From: Ktedonobacter robiniae
Lineage (GTDB): Bacteria > Chloroflexota > Ktedonobacteria > Ktedonobacterales > Ktedonobacteraceae
Reading direction: 5' to 3'
Assembly: GCF_016587375.1 (NCBI RefSeq)
Contig: NZ_BNJG01000002.1
Coordinates: forward strand, 2,542,001 to 2,606,000
Length of the DNA stretch: 64,000 nucleotides
Part shown: in pieces, positions 50,761 through 60,031 of the stretch
Numbering within the stretch: the stretch's first letter is position 1
How the letters are laid out: every line of letters starts with the position of its first letter
Program-made: the position numbers and the translations under genes
The notes under the pieces: generated by a model
What the model was told of the DNA's origin: nothing
The model's input: the letters and a program-made list of their open reading frames with translations, nothing else
Databases searched by the model: none

Positions 50761-51771
50761 ATGGAGAAGATGCACCTTCAGAATCAAAGCCCAATGGAGT
50801 CAACCGACAGCAGGGCGCGACGCATTGTGTTTTTCGTGCCCCCTCATGTGCATTTGCTTGACTTAGCAGGTCCTGCGCAGGTGTTTGATACTGCTCTCCG
50901 AGCGGGAGCGCCTTATACGTTGCACTATTGTTCCCCGCAAGCGATACAGGAAAGTGCACAGGGGATGGTTGTTGCCCAACTTACCCCTCTTGCTTCTGTC
51001 ACGAGGGACGATTTGATCATTGTGCCAGGAATGGAGTGGGAACACTTTTCCTTAGAAGCGGCTCTACTTGATCAGGAGACGCGCGATTGGCTTCGTTCCG
51101 CCTCTCAGGCAGGAGCGCATATCGCATCCGTCTGCACAGGTGCCTTTGCTCTGGGAGAAGCAGGGCTTCTTGATGGTCGACGATGTACGACACATTGGGC
51201 GCAGTTGGAATTGCTGCAAGTGCGCTTCCCTCGCGCTAGAGTACTCGATAATGTGTTGTTTGTCCATGATGGGACGATTACCACCAGTGCTGGAATTGCC
51301 TCCGGTATTGATCTGGCGCTGGCATTTCTGGAACATGCTCAGGGGCCGATGTTTGCAGCCCAGGTTGCGCGCCATCTGGTTGTGTATATGCGGCGCAATG
51401 GGTCCGAGCCACAAAGGAGCATCTACCTGGAATATCGTACACATCTCCATTCTGGCGTTCACTGTGCGCAAGATTACCTGATCAGTCATGTTGCAGAGCA
51501 TGTTTCGCTCGATGAGTTGGCCGACATTGCAAAGGTCAGTTCTCGGGGATTGAATCGTGCTTTTAAGGAGGCGACGGGACTGACACCAGTTCAATACCAT
51601 CAGCGTTTGCGCCTTGAACTGGCGGCAACATTGCTCGCTAATCCTACCCTCCGTGTTGAGGATGTCGCAATACAATGTGGGTTTGAGGACGTGCGGCACT
51701 TTCGCCGACTCTGGCAAAGGCAATTTGGTATGCCTCCCTCGTTGAGCCGTACCTTGCACCACATGGCGTAG
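50761..51771 (+). CDS. GlxA-type AraC family regulator
   Basis: A 336-residue regulator with an N-terminal DJ-1/PfpI-like domain (about 20-190; IVFFVPPHVHLLDLAGPAQV, conserved Cys in IASVCTGAFALGEAGLLDGR) and a C-terminal AraC double HTH (about 235-330; ISHVAEHVSLDELADIAKVS, TPVQYHQRLRLELAATLLAN). The DJ-1 domain binds a small ligand and is not proteolytic. Such GlxA-like proteins control amine or osmolyte catabolism and efflux. No obvious target gene lies downstream. Start 50761; an ATG at 50770 is an alternative. Confidence 0.9.
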   Translation: MEKMHLQNQSPMESTDSRARRIVFFVPPHVHLLDLAGPAQVFDTALRAGAPYTLHYCSPQAIQESAQGMVVAQLTPLASVTRDDLIIVPGMEWEHFSLEAALLDQETRDWLRSASQAGAHIASVCTGAFALGEAGLLDGRRCTTHWAQLELLQVRFPRARVLDNVLFVHDGTITTSAGIASGIDLALAFLEHAQGPMFAAQVARHLVVYMRRNGSEPQRSIYLEYRTHLHSGVHCAQDYLISHVAEHVSLDELADIAKVSSRGLNRAFKEATGLTPVQYHQRLRLELAATLLANPTLRVEDVAIQCGFEDVRHFRRLWQRQFGMPPSLSRTLHHMA

Positions 51772-52173
51772 GGGCATTCTCCTTGCACAATGGGGAAAAG
51801 AAGCATAGCTCTGACAAGCCACATTCCCGTTCTGTTTGCCGGAGATGGAATGGAATCCGTTGGGGTTCTCCTCTTGACGCTATTTCCTGTTATCTGGACA
51901 CAACCAGCGCAGATAGAAGCACCTGACTGCTGGCACTTTCTGTGAGACCTGCATTCTCTAGGTGACCTGGGGGAAAGAGCAAGCCGCTCAGGATGTCTTT
52001 CTCATAAGTTTTCGTATCCTCTCTCTCATAAGCGTTGTTTTCCACATCAATGACCATGCCTCGCCACAATGGCTCTGATGGAGAAAATGTTGAAGCGCAC
52101 CATTTGAGAGTCAGGGCAAGAACGCTTCATTCGCACAAGGGATTGGGCATGTGAAAGGGGACAAGACCACGCT
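51772..52173. other. 402-bp gap upstream of the histidine kinase
   Basis: No gene or clear palindrome seen; presumably holds the promoter of the kinase gene. Confidence 0.35.
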
Positions 52174-53679
52174 ATGTTTGATGATACATCTCCAGCGAGC
52201 GCCTCGCTCGTACCACCTCTTGACCTTTCGACGCTCTTGGGGGCCATTCCAGAACTGGTATGGACGGCACAGCCAGATGGTCGGGTTGATTACGTCAATG
52301 TTCGGTATTGCCGTTTGTTGCAGGCCAGCTTTGAGCAGATACAGGATTCTGGGTGGCGTCAGTTCGTACATCCTGAGGATCTTGAACGGACGCTGGCTCG
52401 GCGACAACATTCGTTTGAAACAGGGGAGCCTTATGAGACTGAATATCGGCTGAGGGATGGTCAGACAGGAACCTATTGCTGGTTTCTGGCTCGCGCTCTC
52501 CCGGTGCGTGATACCGCAGGACAGATCACCCATTGGTTCGGCATCAGTACCGATATCGAAAAGCAGAAACGGAGAGAGGAAGCCTTACGTCAGAGCCAGG
52601 AGCGAACGCATGCACTGATGGCTTCAAATATTATCGGGATCATCGTCGCCGAAGGGGAAGAGATCCTGGACGCTAATGATACTTTTTTGCGTATGACCGG
52701 ATATAGCCGAGAAGATCTGCTCCAGCGGAAGATGAACTGGGTAGATATGACCTCTCCAGAGGATCTTGATCGTACCCGGCAAGCACACCTGGAACTCGCA
52801 CGATATCAGTCGATGAAGCCTTATGAGAAAGAGTACGTGTGTAAGGATGGCAGCTACCTGCCCGTGCTCGTGGGGGGTGCCATCTTACCACATGATCCAG
52901 CACAAAGTATCTACTTTGTGCTGGATAATTCCGCTCGTAAAGAGCTAGAGCAGCGCAAAGAGAACTTTCTGAGCATGGCAAGCCATGAACTTAAGACACC
53001 GCTGACCACCGTGAAAATGTGTATCCAACTGGCGAAAACACGCCTGGTGAAACAAGGACATCATGAAGTGGCCGCAGTGCTCTCAATGACGGAGGGATCA
53101 GTGAAGCTCCTTGAACGCCTGGTTAAAGAGTTGCTTGATGGGTCTAAGATCCAGGCGGGGAAGCTTGAATACGTTCAGGAGCCAGTGGATCTGGAGGCAT
53201 TACTCTCTGAAGTTGCGGAATATGTGCAGCAAGTGAGTGCGACCCATACCATCGTGGCGCGTGGGACTGCCCCATGCACGCTCATCGGAGATAAAGGGCG
53301 GCTCGAACAGGTCTTCGCCAATCTGATCTGCAATGCGATCACGTATTCTCCTAGTGCCACAACGATTGAGATTGACCGCCGTGTTTCCAGTGAGACCGTG
53401 ACGGTCAGTGTGCGTGATCACGGCGTTGGCATTCCGCAGGAACTGCACGAGAAAATCTTTGAACGCTTCTATCGTATCTCTGATCTGAGCCAGCGGGCGG
53501 TCCCAGGGCTGGGGATGGGGCTCTACATTGTGGCGGAGATTGTCAGGCATCATGGAGGCATGATACAGGTGGAGAGTGAGGTCGGGAAAGGATCAACCTT
53601 TCATGTGACGCTTCCTCTCAAGAGACTCACAAGTGGCGTCACTTTCAGCTCAGAGGTGGAGAGGGAGAGAAAGCGTTGA
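52174..53679 (+). CDS. soluble PAS-PAS sensor histidine kinase
   Basis: A 501-residue kinase with no membrane helix. PAS 1 (about 20-130; GAIPELVWTAQPDGRVDYVN), PAS 2 (about 145-255; IIGIIVAEGEEILDANDTFL), HisKA (about 265-330; FLSMASHELKTPLTTV, phospho-His271) and HATPase_c (about 375-485; N-box NLICNAITYS, G1 DHGVGIP, G2 GLGMGLYIV). No response-regulator gene is adjacent. The last codons (ERKR then TGA) lie in sequence that matches the IS6-type transposase, so the original C-terminus has probably been replaced by IS sequence. Confidence 0.92.
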   Translation: MFDDTSPASASLVPPLDLSTLLGAIPELVWTAQPDGRVDYVNVRYCRLLQASFEQIQDSGWRQFVHPEDLERTLARRQHSFETGEPYETEYRLRDGQTGTYCWFLARALPVRDTAGQITHWFGISTDIEKQKRREEALRQSQERTHALMASNIIGIIVAEGEEILDANDTFLRMTGYSREDLLQRKMNWVDMTSPEDLDRTRQAHLELARYQSMKPYEKEYVCKDGSYLPVLVGGAILPHDPAQSIYFVLDNSARKELEQRKENFLSMASHELKTPLTTVKMCIQLAKTRLVKQGHHEVAAVLSMTEGSVKLLERLVKELLDGSKIQAGKLEYVQEPVDLEALLSEVAEYVQQVSATHTIVARGTAPCTLIGDKGRLEQVFANLICNAITYSPSATTIEIDRRVSSETVTVSVRDHGVGIPQELHEKIFERFYRISDLSQRAVPGLGMGLYIVAEIVRHHGGMIQVESEVGKGSTFHVTLPLKRLTSGVTFSSEVERERKR

Positions 53680-53940
53680 GCGTGTTGTGCTGATTTGAAG
53701 CGCCGCAATTTCCTCTCGCTCAGTCGCGTCGGCTGATGCGATTTCTCTGCTCGATTGTTCAACCGTTGGCGCTGACGGTGCTCCACCCCAAGCAAGATAA
53801 TTTCACGTTTAACCGCCCCATAACTCTTCAGCGGATCAGCGGTGGTCACGCGTAGCGCACAGTGCAAATCTTTAAGCAGTTTGCGAAAAAATCGCTTTGC
53901 CTTCTTTCTTATCGCGGTGGCTCTGGGCCAGAAGATGACA
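53666..53940 (-). pseudogene. IS6-type transposase remnant
   Basis: A decayed C-terminal half of an IS6-like transposase: KRFFRKLLKDLHCALRVTTA, DPLKSYGAVKRE, GVEHRQRQRLNNRAEKSHQP and LRRFKSAQHAQRFLS align with the element at 55578-56294, including the last catalytic Glu in RAEK. The N-terminal half and the ends are lost. It directly abuts and overlaps the 3' end of the histidine kinase gene. Confidence 0.8.
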
Positions 53941-53977
53941 ACAAGAAAGAAGGCAAAATTCCAAAGGATTTCCATAT

Positions 53978-54021
53978 ATCCAACTCCAGACCAGCTGAAA
54001 GTAGCTGACCTGGAGTTGGAT
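53978..54021. terminator. hairpin between IS remnant and HD gene
   Basis: ATCCAACTCCAG (53978-53989) pairs with CTGGAGTTGGAT (54010-54021), with an inner AGCT/AGCT pair. It lies 34 bp past the stop of the minus-strand HD gene. Confidence 0.55.
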
Positions 54022-54054
54022 TAAATTATGATACGCGGCAAAGGCAACACATTG

Positions 54055-54696
54055 TTATTCATTCCACGGGGACTGAAGGACGAAGTCACAAAAGTTCGGA
54101 CGTTTGTAGCCGGGAAGGTAGCGCTCACAGACGTCGGAATTGATATTGCCATACGTTGTCTCTGGTTTGTGTCGAAAGCCATCGAGAAACGCATGCAGAA
54201 TCTTGTTCTTGAAATCCTCACGAGGGAAGGCTGACACGACTTGAGAGCGTGTCTCCTCGGAAAGTTCTTCAAAGTGATCCCCTATAACATCGAAAACCAC
54301 ACCATGATAGACAAGTGCCACCACTGGCTCCTTGTATTGAGCTACTCCTCTTGTAGTATGGAGCGCAATCGCGTCCCACACAAGCTGGGTAGACTCGTTG
54401 GAAATGCCATGTTGTTCAAGGAAACTTCGTGCTGCATTGGCTCCATCTACCTCGAAGCGTTTGTCTGGGCTACGGTACTTCTCTGTCAGTCCGAGATCAT
54501 GGAAGAGCGCACTAATGTAGAGCAGTTCAGGATCATAGCGTAACCCCGCCTGGTGCCCCTGCAGGGCTCCGAAGAGGTAGACGCGATGTGAATGGTTCCA
54601 AAGCAGTGGGGTCCCATGTTCGCGCAGGAGTTCTGCGGCTTCGTTGGCCAGGGAACTATCAGGAATGGCAATACCAGCAATATTTTTCGGTATCAT
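54055..54696 (-). CDS. HD-domain protein (cyanamide-hydratase-like)
   Basis: A 213-residue HD-fold protein. Start 54696 has AAGGAG. Metal residues: first His in NHSHRVYLFGAL, HD in SALFHDLGLTEKY, then DAIALHTTRG and the final Asp in HGVVFDVIGDH, the order seen in HD phosphohydrolases and the cyanamide hydratase-like subgroup. The substrate is not predictable. It is transcribed alone from a region otherwise poor in genes. Confidence 0.88.
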   Translation of the reverse strand: MIPKNIAGIAIPDSSLANEAAELLREHGTPLLWNHSHRVYLFGALQGHQAGLRYDPELLYISALFHDLGLTEKYRSPDKRFEVDGANAARSFLEQHGISNESTQLVWDAIALHTTRGVAQYKEPVVALVYHGVVFDVIGDHFEELSEETRSQVVSAFPREDFKNKILHAFLDGFRHKPETTYGNINSDVCERYLPGYKRPNFCDFVLQSPWNE

Positions 54697-55356
54697 ATTA
54701 GACTCCTTATTCAATTCGGAAACACTCTTCTGAAACACTCTGCGACACGAGCGCCCCTTATTTCAGTTACTTGGCATCTGTTCAGGGGGCAACTTAGATA
54801 AGGAGCAATGACCACAGATCCTTTGGCAAAGGTGCCAACACCCTGTGTTGTAGCGATAGACCGCGTAGCTGTAGTCCTTTAGCTGTTACATTAGGACCAC
54901 ATGTGGTTTTGCCCTGGTTGTCCTTTGTCGTAACCCTTTCAAGGGAAACATGGACACAGTATAATTATCTTCTTAGGCCCTCACCAGGGGCAAATCATGC
55001 GTATATGAGGACGAATCTCGCCAGGACCCAGGAAACTGTTTCCAGTCCTGATGGTGGAAAGGACTCTCGATCTTCCTCTCTTCGGAGAGAGCCAGTCCTT
55101 AAGTGGTCCAGTTCGCGAATTCTACACCAACCAGCTTGCCAGCTTCAAATAGTAGCAGAGGAAATAGATGAGGCAATGATGCGGATGTATCAAGGCTGAT
55201 GATATCGCGAGTCGGTGAAGAAGTGCCCGCCCAGAGAAAACAAACTCCAATGAAGAACATTCAAAGCGCCGACGAGCAAACGCCGACACAATGGGGTTGT
55301 GTTGCAAGAATGATGAAGAAAATAAGATGAGCAGAGAATGTCGCCCTTTGTTCTGT
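54697..55356. other. 660-bp region without a gene
   Basis: Contains a nested hairpin (AAGGACT 55059-55065 / AGTCCTT 55094-55100, inner CTCTC-TTCG-GAGAG 55076-55089) that could be a terminator or structured RNA. No supported gene. Confidence 0.4.
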
Positions 55357-55487
55357 TTAGGCAACCTCTCCAAAGAGCCTGGTAACCAAGGCAACCAGAC
55401 CTTTCACATCTCCTTTGTTTACCCCTTGTAGCAGTCCTTTTCGCATCATGTTCATCATCTCGAATCCTTGTAGTGTTCGCCAGGCCG
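55357..55487 (-). pseudogene. C-terminal remnant of another IS6-type transposase
   Basis: TAWRTLQGFEMMNMMRKGLL then QGVNKGDVKGLVALVTRLFG is the C-terminus of an IS6-type transposase, closely similar to the remnant at 61847-62071. It stops where the element at 55488-56339 begins, so the remnant was cut by that insertion or was already fragmentary. Confidence 0.7.
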
Positions 55488-56339
55488 TTGTCAACTTATT
55501 TGTCGGCTTGTAGATTATTGCTGAGTTATAAAGAGGAGAGATACTGAAGACAGTGAAATAGAGGGAAGATTTGGCTGTTATGCGATGCGTTTCCCTGCGG
55601 TTATCTCGTTCCACTCCAGGAATCTGCCCTGTAAAATGGCACGATATTCCCTGGAGCTCAGGTGGTGCCTGCGCGGCTGGAAATGCCCAGCGATGGGTCC
55701 GAAGGCTGAGAGAAAGCGTTGGGCTTGCTTGGCTGATTTGAAGCGCCGCATTTTCTTCTCCCGTAGCCGTGTCGGTTGGTGGGAATTTTCCGCTCGATTG
55801 TTCAATCCTTTGTGCTGCCGATGCTCCACGCCAGGCAGGAGCTCGCGTTTCGCTGCACTATAGCTCTTCAATTTATCGGTAATGATCACTCGTGGGACAT
55901 ATCGCAACCTTTTGAGGAGCTTGCGGAAGAACCTTTTGGCCGCGTTCTTGTTGCGTCGGCTCTGCACCAGGATATCGAGGATGTTACCATACTGATCAAC
56001 AGCTCTCCACAAATAATGGGTTTTGCCATTGATTTTCAGGTACACCTCGCCCATATGCCATTTGTCTCCCGTCTTCGGACGAAGACGACGCAGTTCTTTG
56101 GCATATATGTGTCCAAATCGATGGCACCACTGACGCACTGTTTCATACGTCACCACAATTCCGCGCTGTGCCAGAAGCTCTTCGACGTCACGAAAGCTGA
56201 GCGAGAAGCGGAAATACAGCCAAACTGCGTGGCTGATAATTTTAGGTGGGAAGCGAAAGCCTTTGTAGCTTGGAACAGTGAGAGGTGTTTTCATGAAGCT
56301 ATTCTAGCACATTGTTCAGCAACGTTCCCAAGTTGACAA
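55488..56339 (-). mobile_element. IS6-type insertion sequence with 10-bp ends
   Basis: Bounded by TTGTCAACTT (55488-55497) and AAGTTGACAA (56330-56339), 852 bp, holding one transposase gene. No target-site duplication was recognised. The same end sequence recurs at 50408-50564 and 18823-18836. Confidence 0.7.
55578..56294 (-). CDS. IS6-type transposase lacking the first catalytic Asp
   Basis: A 238-residue DDE transposase. N-terminal HTH (VVTYETVRQWCHRFG) and the catalytic core with WHMGEVYLKINGK where family members have WHMDE or WHLDE: residue 82 is Gly (GGC for GAC/GAT). The second Asp (VIITDKLKSY, Asp140) and the Glu (NRAENSHQPTR, Glu169) are intact. Without the first Asp a DDE enzyme should not cut or join DNA, so this copy is probably dead unless the base call is wrong. 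IS6 enzymes work by replicative cointegration. Confidence 0.85.
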   Translation of the reverse strand: MKTPLTVPSYKGFRFPPKIISHAVWLYFRFSLSFRDVEELLAQRGIVVTYETVRQWCHRFGHIYAKELRRLRPKTGDKWHMGEVYLKINGKTHYLWRAVDQYGNILDILVQSRRNKNAAKRFFRKLLKRLRYVPRVIITDKLKSYSAAKRELLPGVEHRQHKGLNNRAENSHQPTRLREKKMRRFKSAKQAQRFLSAFGPIAGHFQPRRHHLSSREYRAILQGRFLEWNEITAGKRIA

Positions 56340-56531
56340 TATCCTCTTGCGGCAACGCTTTCTCGATCATCGAGCGAACACTCCCATCATCAATGCTCCA
56401 TTCTGGACGATCTCTGCGACGATGGAAGGTGTTTCATTTCCAGATGGTCTTTCCATCGTCACCAGGTCGTGTTTTTTGTGGAGAGCAGACCACAGGGGTG
56501 AGGGAGGCCAGGATGATCTTGCTCTCACCCC

Positions 56532-57506
56532 TTACGCGAGGAGCCCGCCAGTTCCCGCCTCTTCCTTCTCATCCGCGACATCTGCTGATGTGTTCTTTTG
56601 TTTGCCTCCCCGCAGAGGGATCTCTTTCAAGAACAATACCAGCAGGAAGCCAGCCACGGCAAAGCACACACTGCTGATTAATACCTCGTGAATGCCCTGC
56701 GTCAAGCCAATCTTGACCGCCGAGAGCAATTGATTGTAGACCTGCGTCCCACCAGGAAGGCGCCCGAAGAGCTGTGACATCTGTGCCTGGGCAGATGCCG
56801 AGAGCAGGATGTTCGGGTTGTCAAAGACACCCAGCAAGTCTTTCCCGGTGGCTTGTTTGAGAGTGGTCAGGAAGGTGGTCGTCTGAGTGGGCAGCGCGGC
56901 ATGAAAGGCGGGCACATAGGCCGAGGTCATCAGCGAACCCATAGCTGCCAGAGCAATCGTCGCGGCGATCTGGCGGAAGAAGGTCATGGCCGAGGTCGCT
57001 TGGCCAATTTTGGTCGGCAGCGCATTCTGGATAATCACGGTGTAGATCAACATCCCGAAACCCATGCCCAGGCCAAGCACAATCATCGAGAGCCACAAAT
57101 CATTCGAGGTGGAGTCCACATTCAGGCGCAGAAAGAGTAGAGAGCCAACGACGCTGATGCTTGTGCCCAGAATCGCGATCCATTTATATCGGCCAAAGCG
57201 AGCGACCAGTTGACCTGCGATCACGCTCCCGATGATCAGCGTCACCATCATGGGCGAGAGTAAAAAACCACTGTTGGTGGCAGAAACGCCCAGCACCCCC
57301 TGCGCAAACAGAGGCAGAAAAAAGATGCTGCCAAACATGGCCGCGCTGGTGATCATGGTAATCACAATCGAGACCGTAAAAATGCTATTTTTGAAGTGGA
57401 ACCAATGACGGACAAGTCGAGGCCATTCTTCTGGTTTCTCAGCAGGATACTTGCTGAAAAAGAACCAGTTTCCTGTAAGAATTGGCATCTGTTCTGTCTT
57501 GGGCAC
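56532..57506 (-). pseudogene. DHA2-type MFS exporter, N-terminal half missing
   Basis: A 324-residue frame. From about residue 38 (FKNSIFTVSIVITMITSAAM) it matches the C-terminal half of a 14-TM DHA2 exporter: LPLFAQGVLGVSATNSGFLL, GLGMGFGMLIYTVIIQNALP, and a late extracellular segment with GTQVYNQLLSAVKIGL. Intact homologues have about 200 more residues, so the first six to seven helices are absent. The leading 37 residues are unrelated to the family. It is unlikely to transport. A dyad TTAATTAA-N8-TTAATTAA lies upstream. Confidence 0.75.
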
Positions 57507-57548
57507 ATAGCGATCCAGCTTGACTTTTTCCCTGGCTCTCTGTATTAT

Positions 57549-57572
57549 TTAATTAACATGAAAATTAATTAA
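57549..57572. promoter_or_regulatory. TTAATTAA-N8-TTAATTAA dyad
   Basis: TTAATTAA at 57549-57556 and 57565-57572, between the truncated MFS gene and a TetR remnant. It looks like the operator of a former divergent TetR/exporter pair. Confidence 0.45.
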
Positions 57573-57615
57573 CGCAACAACGCAAAACCGCTTCCGACAG
57601 CTCACTCTGGTATCG

Positions 57616-57740
57616 ATGCCAGGAGACGACGGCGATCGGCGCGAGCGTCGTATCAATGCTGCTGGTCGCGTGTTTGCTCGCCAAGACGTTCATCTGGCGA
57701 TACATGGTGGTATTGCACAAGCATTTGCCAAGTCAATAAA
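57616..57740 (+). pseudogene. decayed TetR N-terminus
   Basis: GDDGDRRERRINAAGRVFAR matches the intact TetR start (EDRREQILDAAIRVFARKGF) at 58713, and shared DNA includes GATCGGCGCGAGC and CGCGTGTTTGCTCGC. The frame runs on into the SDR in another reading phase and has no DNA-binding helix left. It is a fragment of a duplicated regulator. Confidence 0.6.
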
Positions 57741-57760
57741 GAGAAGTAGGAGTGTCACAT

Positions 57761-58588
57761 ATGAGACTGAAGAAGAAAGTGGCCTTGATTACTGGTGCGA
57801 CTGGTGGAATGGGTCGTGCAGAAGCCAAACTGTTTGCCAAAGAAGGAGCATTCGTTGTCATTGCTGCCAGAAAAGAAGAGCTGGGAAAGAAACTGGTGGA
57901 TGACATTATGGAGGATGGAGGAACAGCGCTGTTTGTCCAACTGGACGTCTCGGAGCAGGAACAGTGGGCAGAAGCCGTCAAGCAGGTGAAGGAGCAATTT
58001 GGTGCCTTACATATCCTGGTCAACAATGCAGGAACCAATGCACCCGCCCTTCTCCCCAAAGTCGATATGGACATCTGGAACAAAGTCTTTGCCACCAACG
58101 TGACAGGAACGCTTCTGGGGATTGAGACCTGTGCTCCCCTGATGAGGGCATCCGGTGGTGGTTCCATTGTGAATATTGGATCCATCGGAGGCATGACGGC
58201 GAACTTTTCCACCGCCTATTCCTCATCCAAATGGGCCCTTCGAGGGGTCTCAGGATCGGCAGCCTACAACCTGGCTGGCTAGGGGATCAGATGCAATACC
58301 ATCCAGCCCGGCTTCATTGCAACAGACATGACGAAAGAGATGACCGTCAATCCTGCGGTCGAGAAAACCATCAACGATTCCGTCCTGCTCCGACGCATTG
58401 GAACGGCTGATGAGATTGCCTTTGCCGCCTTATTCCTGGCCAGTGATGAATCCTCCTATATCACCGGGACGGATCTTGTGGTGGATGGTGGTTTTTACGC
58501 ACCAGGTCCCTATCTCACGAATGAAAGACAAGCACATATGCTTGAGATACTCCAGAAAAAGATGGGGTTGGACGAACGCGCTGAATAG
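57761..58588 (+). pseudogene. SDR with in-frame amber codon
   Basis: A 275-codon classical SDR read through one TAG at 58280-58282 (codon 174). All hallmarks are present: VALITGATGGMG (cofactor loop), LVNNAGTNAP, catalytic Ser in IVNIGSIGG and YSSSK (YxxxK), then, past the stop, IRCNTIQPGFIATDMT and the usual SDR C-terminus (ITGTDLVVDGGFY). Relatives usually have Trp where the stop lies (NLAKWGIR pattern), so a TGG to TAG change is likely. ATG 57761 follows AGGAG. If unsuppressed, the enzyme lacks its C-terminal third. Confidence 0.8.
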
Positions 58589-58644
58589 AACAGGGAAGGA
58601 GAGTGGCAACGTCGTTGCTCTGGCAGCGGTTGTCGGTCTGCTCC

Positions 58645-58696
58645 CTTTCTTCTCTCCAGGGATACTTTCAGAAGAGCATCCCTGGAGAGAAGAAAG
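58645..58696. terminator. 19-bp-arm hairpin between SDR and TetR
   Basis: CTTTCTTCTCTCCAGGGAT (58645-58663) pairs exactly with ATCCCTGGAGAGAAGAAAG (58678-58696), loop 14 nt. It separates the SDR from the TetR start at 58713 and may be an attenuator or terminator. Confidence 0.55.
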
Positions 58697-58712
58697 AGTG
58701 AGAACGATTGCT

Positions 58713-59327
58713 ATGGCACGAACCCCAAAAGTCGTCGAAGATCGGCGCGAGCAGATTCTCGATGCCGCGATCCGCGTGTTTGCTCGCAAAGGCTTTCGTC
58801 AGACGATTAATAGCGATATTGCACGCGAAGCTGGCATTACCAGCGGCTTAATCTATTATTACTTTCAAAGCAAGGAAGAGATGCTCCAGGCCATCGTGGA
58901 GACCCGTTCTCCCCTGAGTCTGATGCGCTCCCTTCCCCCAGAGACACTGGAGATGCCACCAGCCGAGTTCCTTCCGTTCTTGATCCCGCAAGTGCTGGAG
59001 ATCTTTGAGGGCGAACCCATCGCGAACCTGGTGCGCATCTTCCTCCCAGAATGGCTCCATAACGCGGAGGTTTTTGAGCCTCTGCGCACGCAGGGGATTA
59101 CCCAGGCAGTTGACTTTTTCCGTGGCTACTACACGCGCCAGCAGGAATTGAGGCATGTTGGCAGTCAGATTGATCCCACGTTTCAGGCCCAAATGACGAT
59201 TAGCTGTCTGGTTGGTTTCCTCCTGCGCCGTCAAATCATAAGTGATCCGACCGTCGCTCACTACTCGCATCACGAACTGGCAACGCTGCTGACCACGACC
59301 CTTCTCAAGGGCCTTGAAGCGCGTTAA
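58713..59327 (+). CDS. TetR family regulator
   Basis: A 204-residue regulator, start ATG 58713 (MARTPKVVEDRREQILDAAI). The HTH is at about 9-56 (FARKGFRQTINSDIAREAGITSGLIYYYFQSKEEM), with a C-terminal ligand domain typical of the family. An ABC ATPase gene follows after 48 bp, so it probably once regulated an exporter. A decayed copy of its N-terminus lies at 57616-57740. Confidence 0.88.
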   Translation: MARTPKVVEDRREQILDAAIRVFARKGFRQTINSDIAREAGITSGLIYYYFQSKEEMLQAIVETRSPLSLMRSLPPETLEMPPAEFLPFLIPQVLEIFEGEPIANLVRIFLPEWLHNAEVFEPLRTQGITQAVDFFRGYYTRQQELRHVGSQIDPTFQAQMTISCLVGFLLRRQIISDPTVAHYSHHELATLLTTTLLKGLEAR

Positions 59328-59374
59328 TGCTCTCAATGGCCCCATCATCAAAAACAATGGAGTGTATGCTTTTT

Positions 59375-60031
59375 ATGGAGTCAGTTATTTCCATCCAGGG
59401 GCTCTACAAATCGTTTGGCTCCTTCAAGGCGCTCAACGGCCTTGACTTGAATGTTGCAAGCGGTGAGACGCTTGGCTTTCTCGGCCCAAACGGGGCAGGC
59501 AAGTCCACCACCATTCGAGTACTCCTGGGGCTGCTGCGTGCAAGCTCGGGACACGTTGAACTGCTGGGCGGCAATCCGTGGCGGGATGCAGTCGCATTGC
59601 ATCGGCGTCTGGCGTATGTGCCGGGCGATGTCAGCCTCTGGCCAGGGCTCACCGGAGGGGAAGCCATCGATTTGCTGGGCAAACTGCGTGGTGGCCTGAA
59701 TCAGCAGCGGCGTGCCAATCTGCTCAAACGTTTTGAACTTGATCCAACCAAAAAGGGCCACACGTACTCCAAGGGGAATCGCCAGAAAGTGGCCATTGTC
59801 GCCGCGCTCGCCTCGGACGTGGAGCTGTTGATTCTTGACGAGCCTACCTCTGGACTTGATCCACTAATGGAGGCGGTCTTTCAGGAGGAGATTGCCCGTG
59901 AGAAGGCGAATGGCCGCAGCATCCTGCTCTCCAGCCATATTATGAGCGAAGTCGAGGCGCTGGCGGATCGCATTAGCATCATTCGCGATGGCGTCGTCGT
60001 CGAGACCGGGACGCTCGACCAGATGCGTTAG
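59375..60031 (+). pseudogene. ABC transporter ATPase, C-terminally truncated
   Basis: A 218-residue ATPase of the drug/antibiotic-export DRA type. Walker A GPNGAGKSTT, Q-loop region, a degenerate signature (YSKGNRQKV in place of LSGGQ) and Walker B ELLILDEPTSGLDP, D-loop and H-loop (LLSSHIMSEVEAL) are all present. A TAG at 60029-60031 interrupts what continues as RTRTTISAVLERPPAGLSQL, the start of the C-terminal DUF4162-like part. No permease follows. Start 59375 is chosen by homology. Confidence 0.75.
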
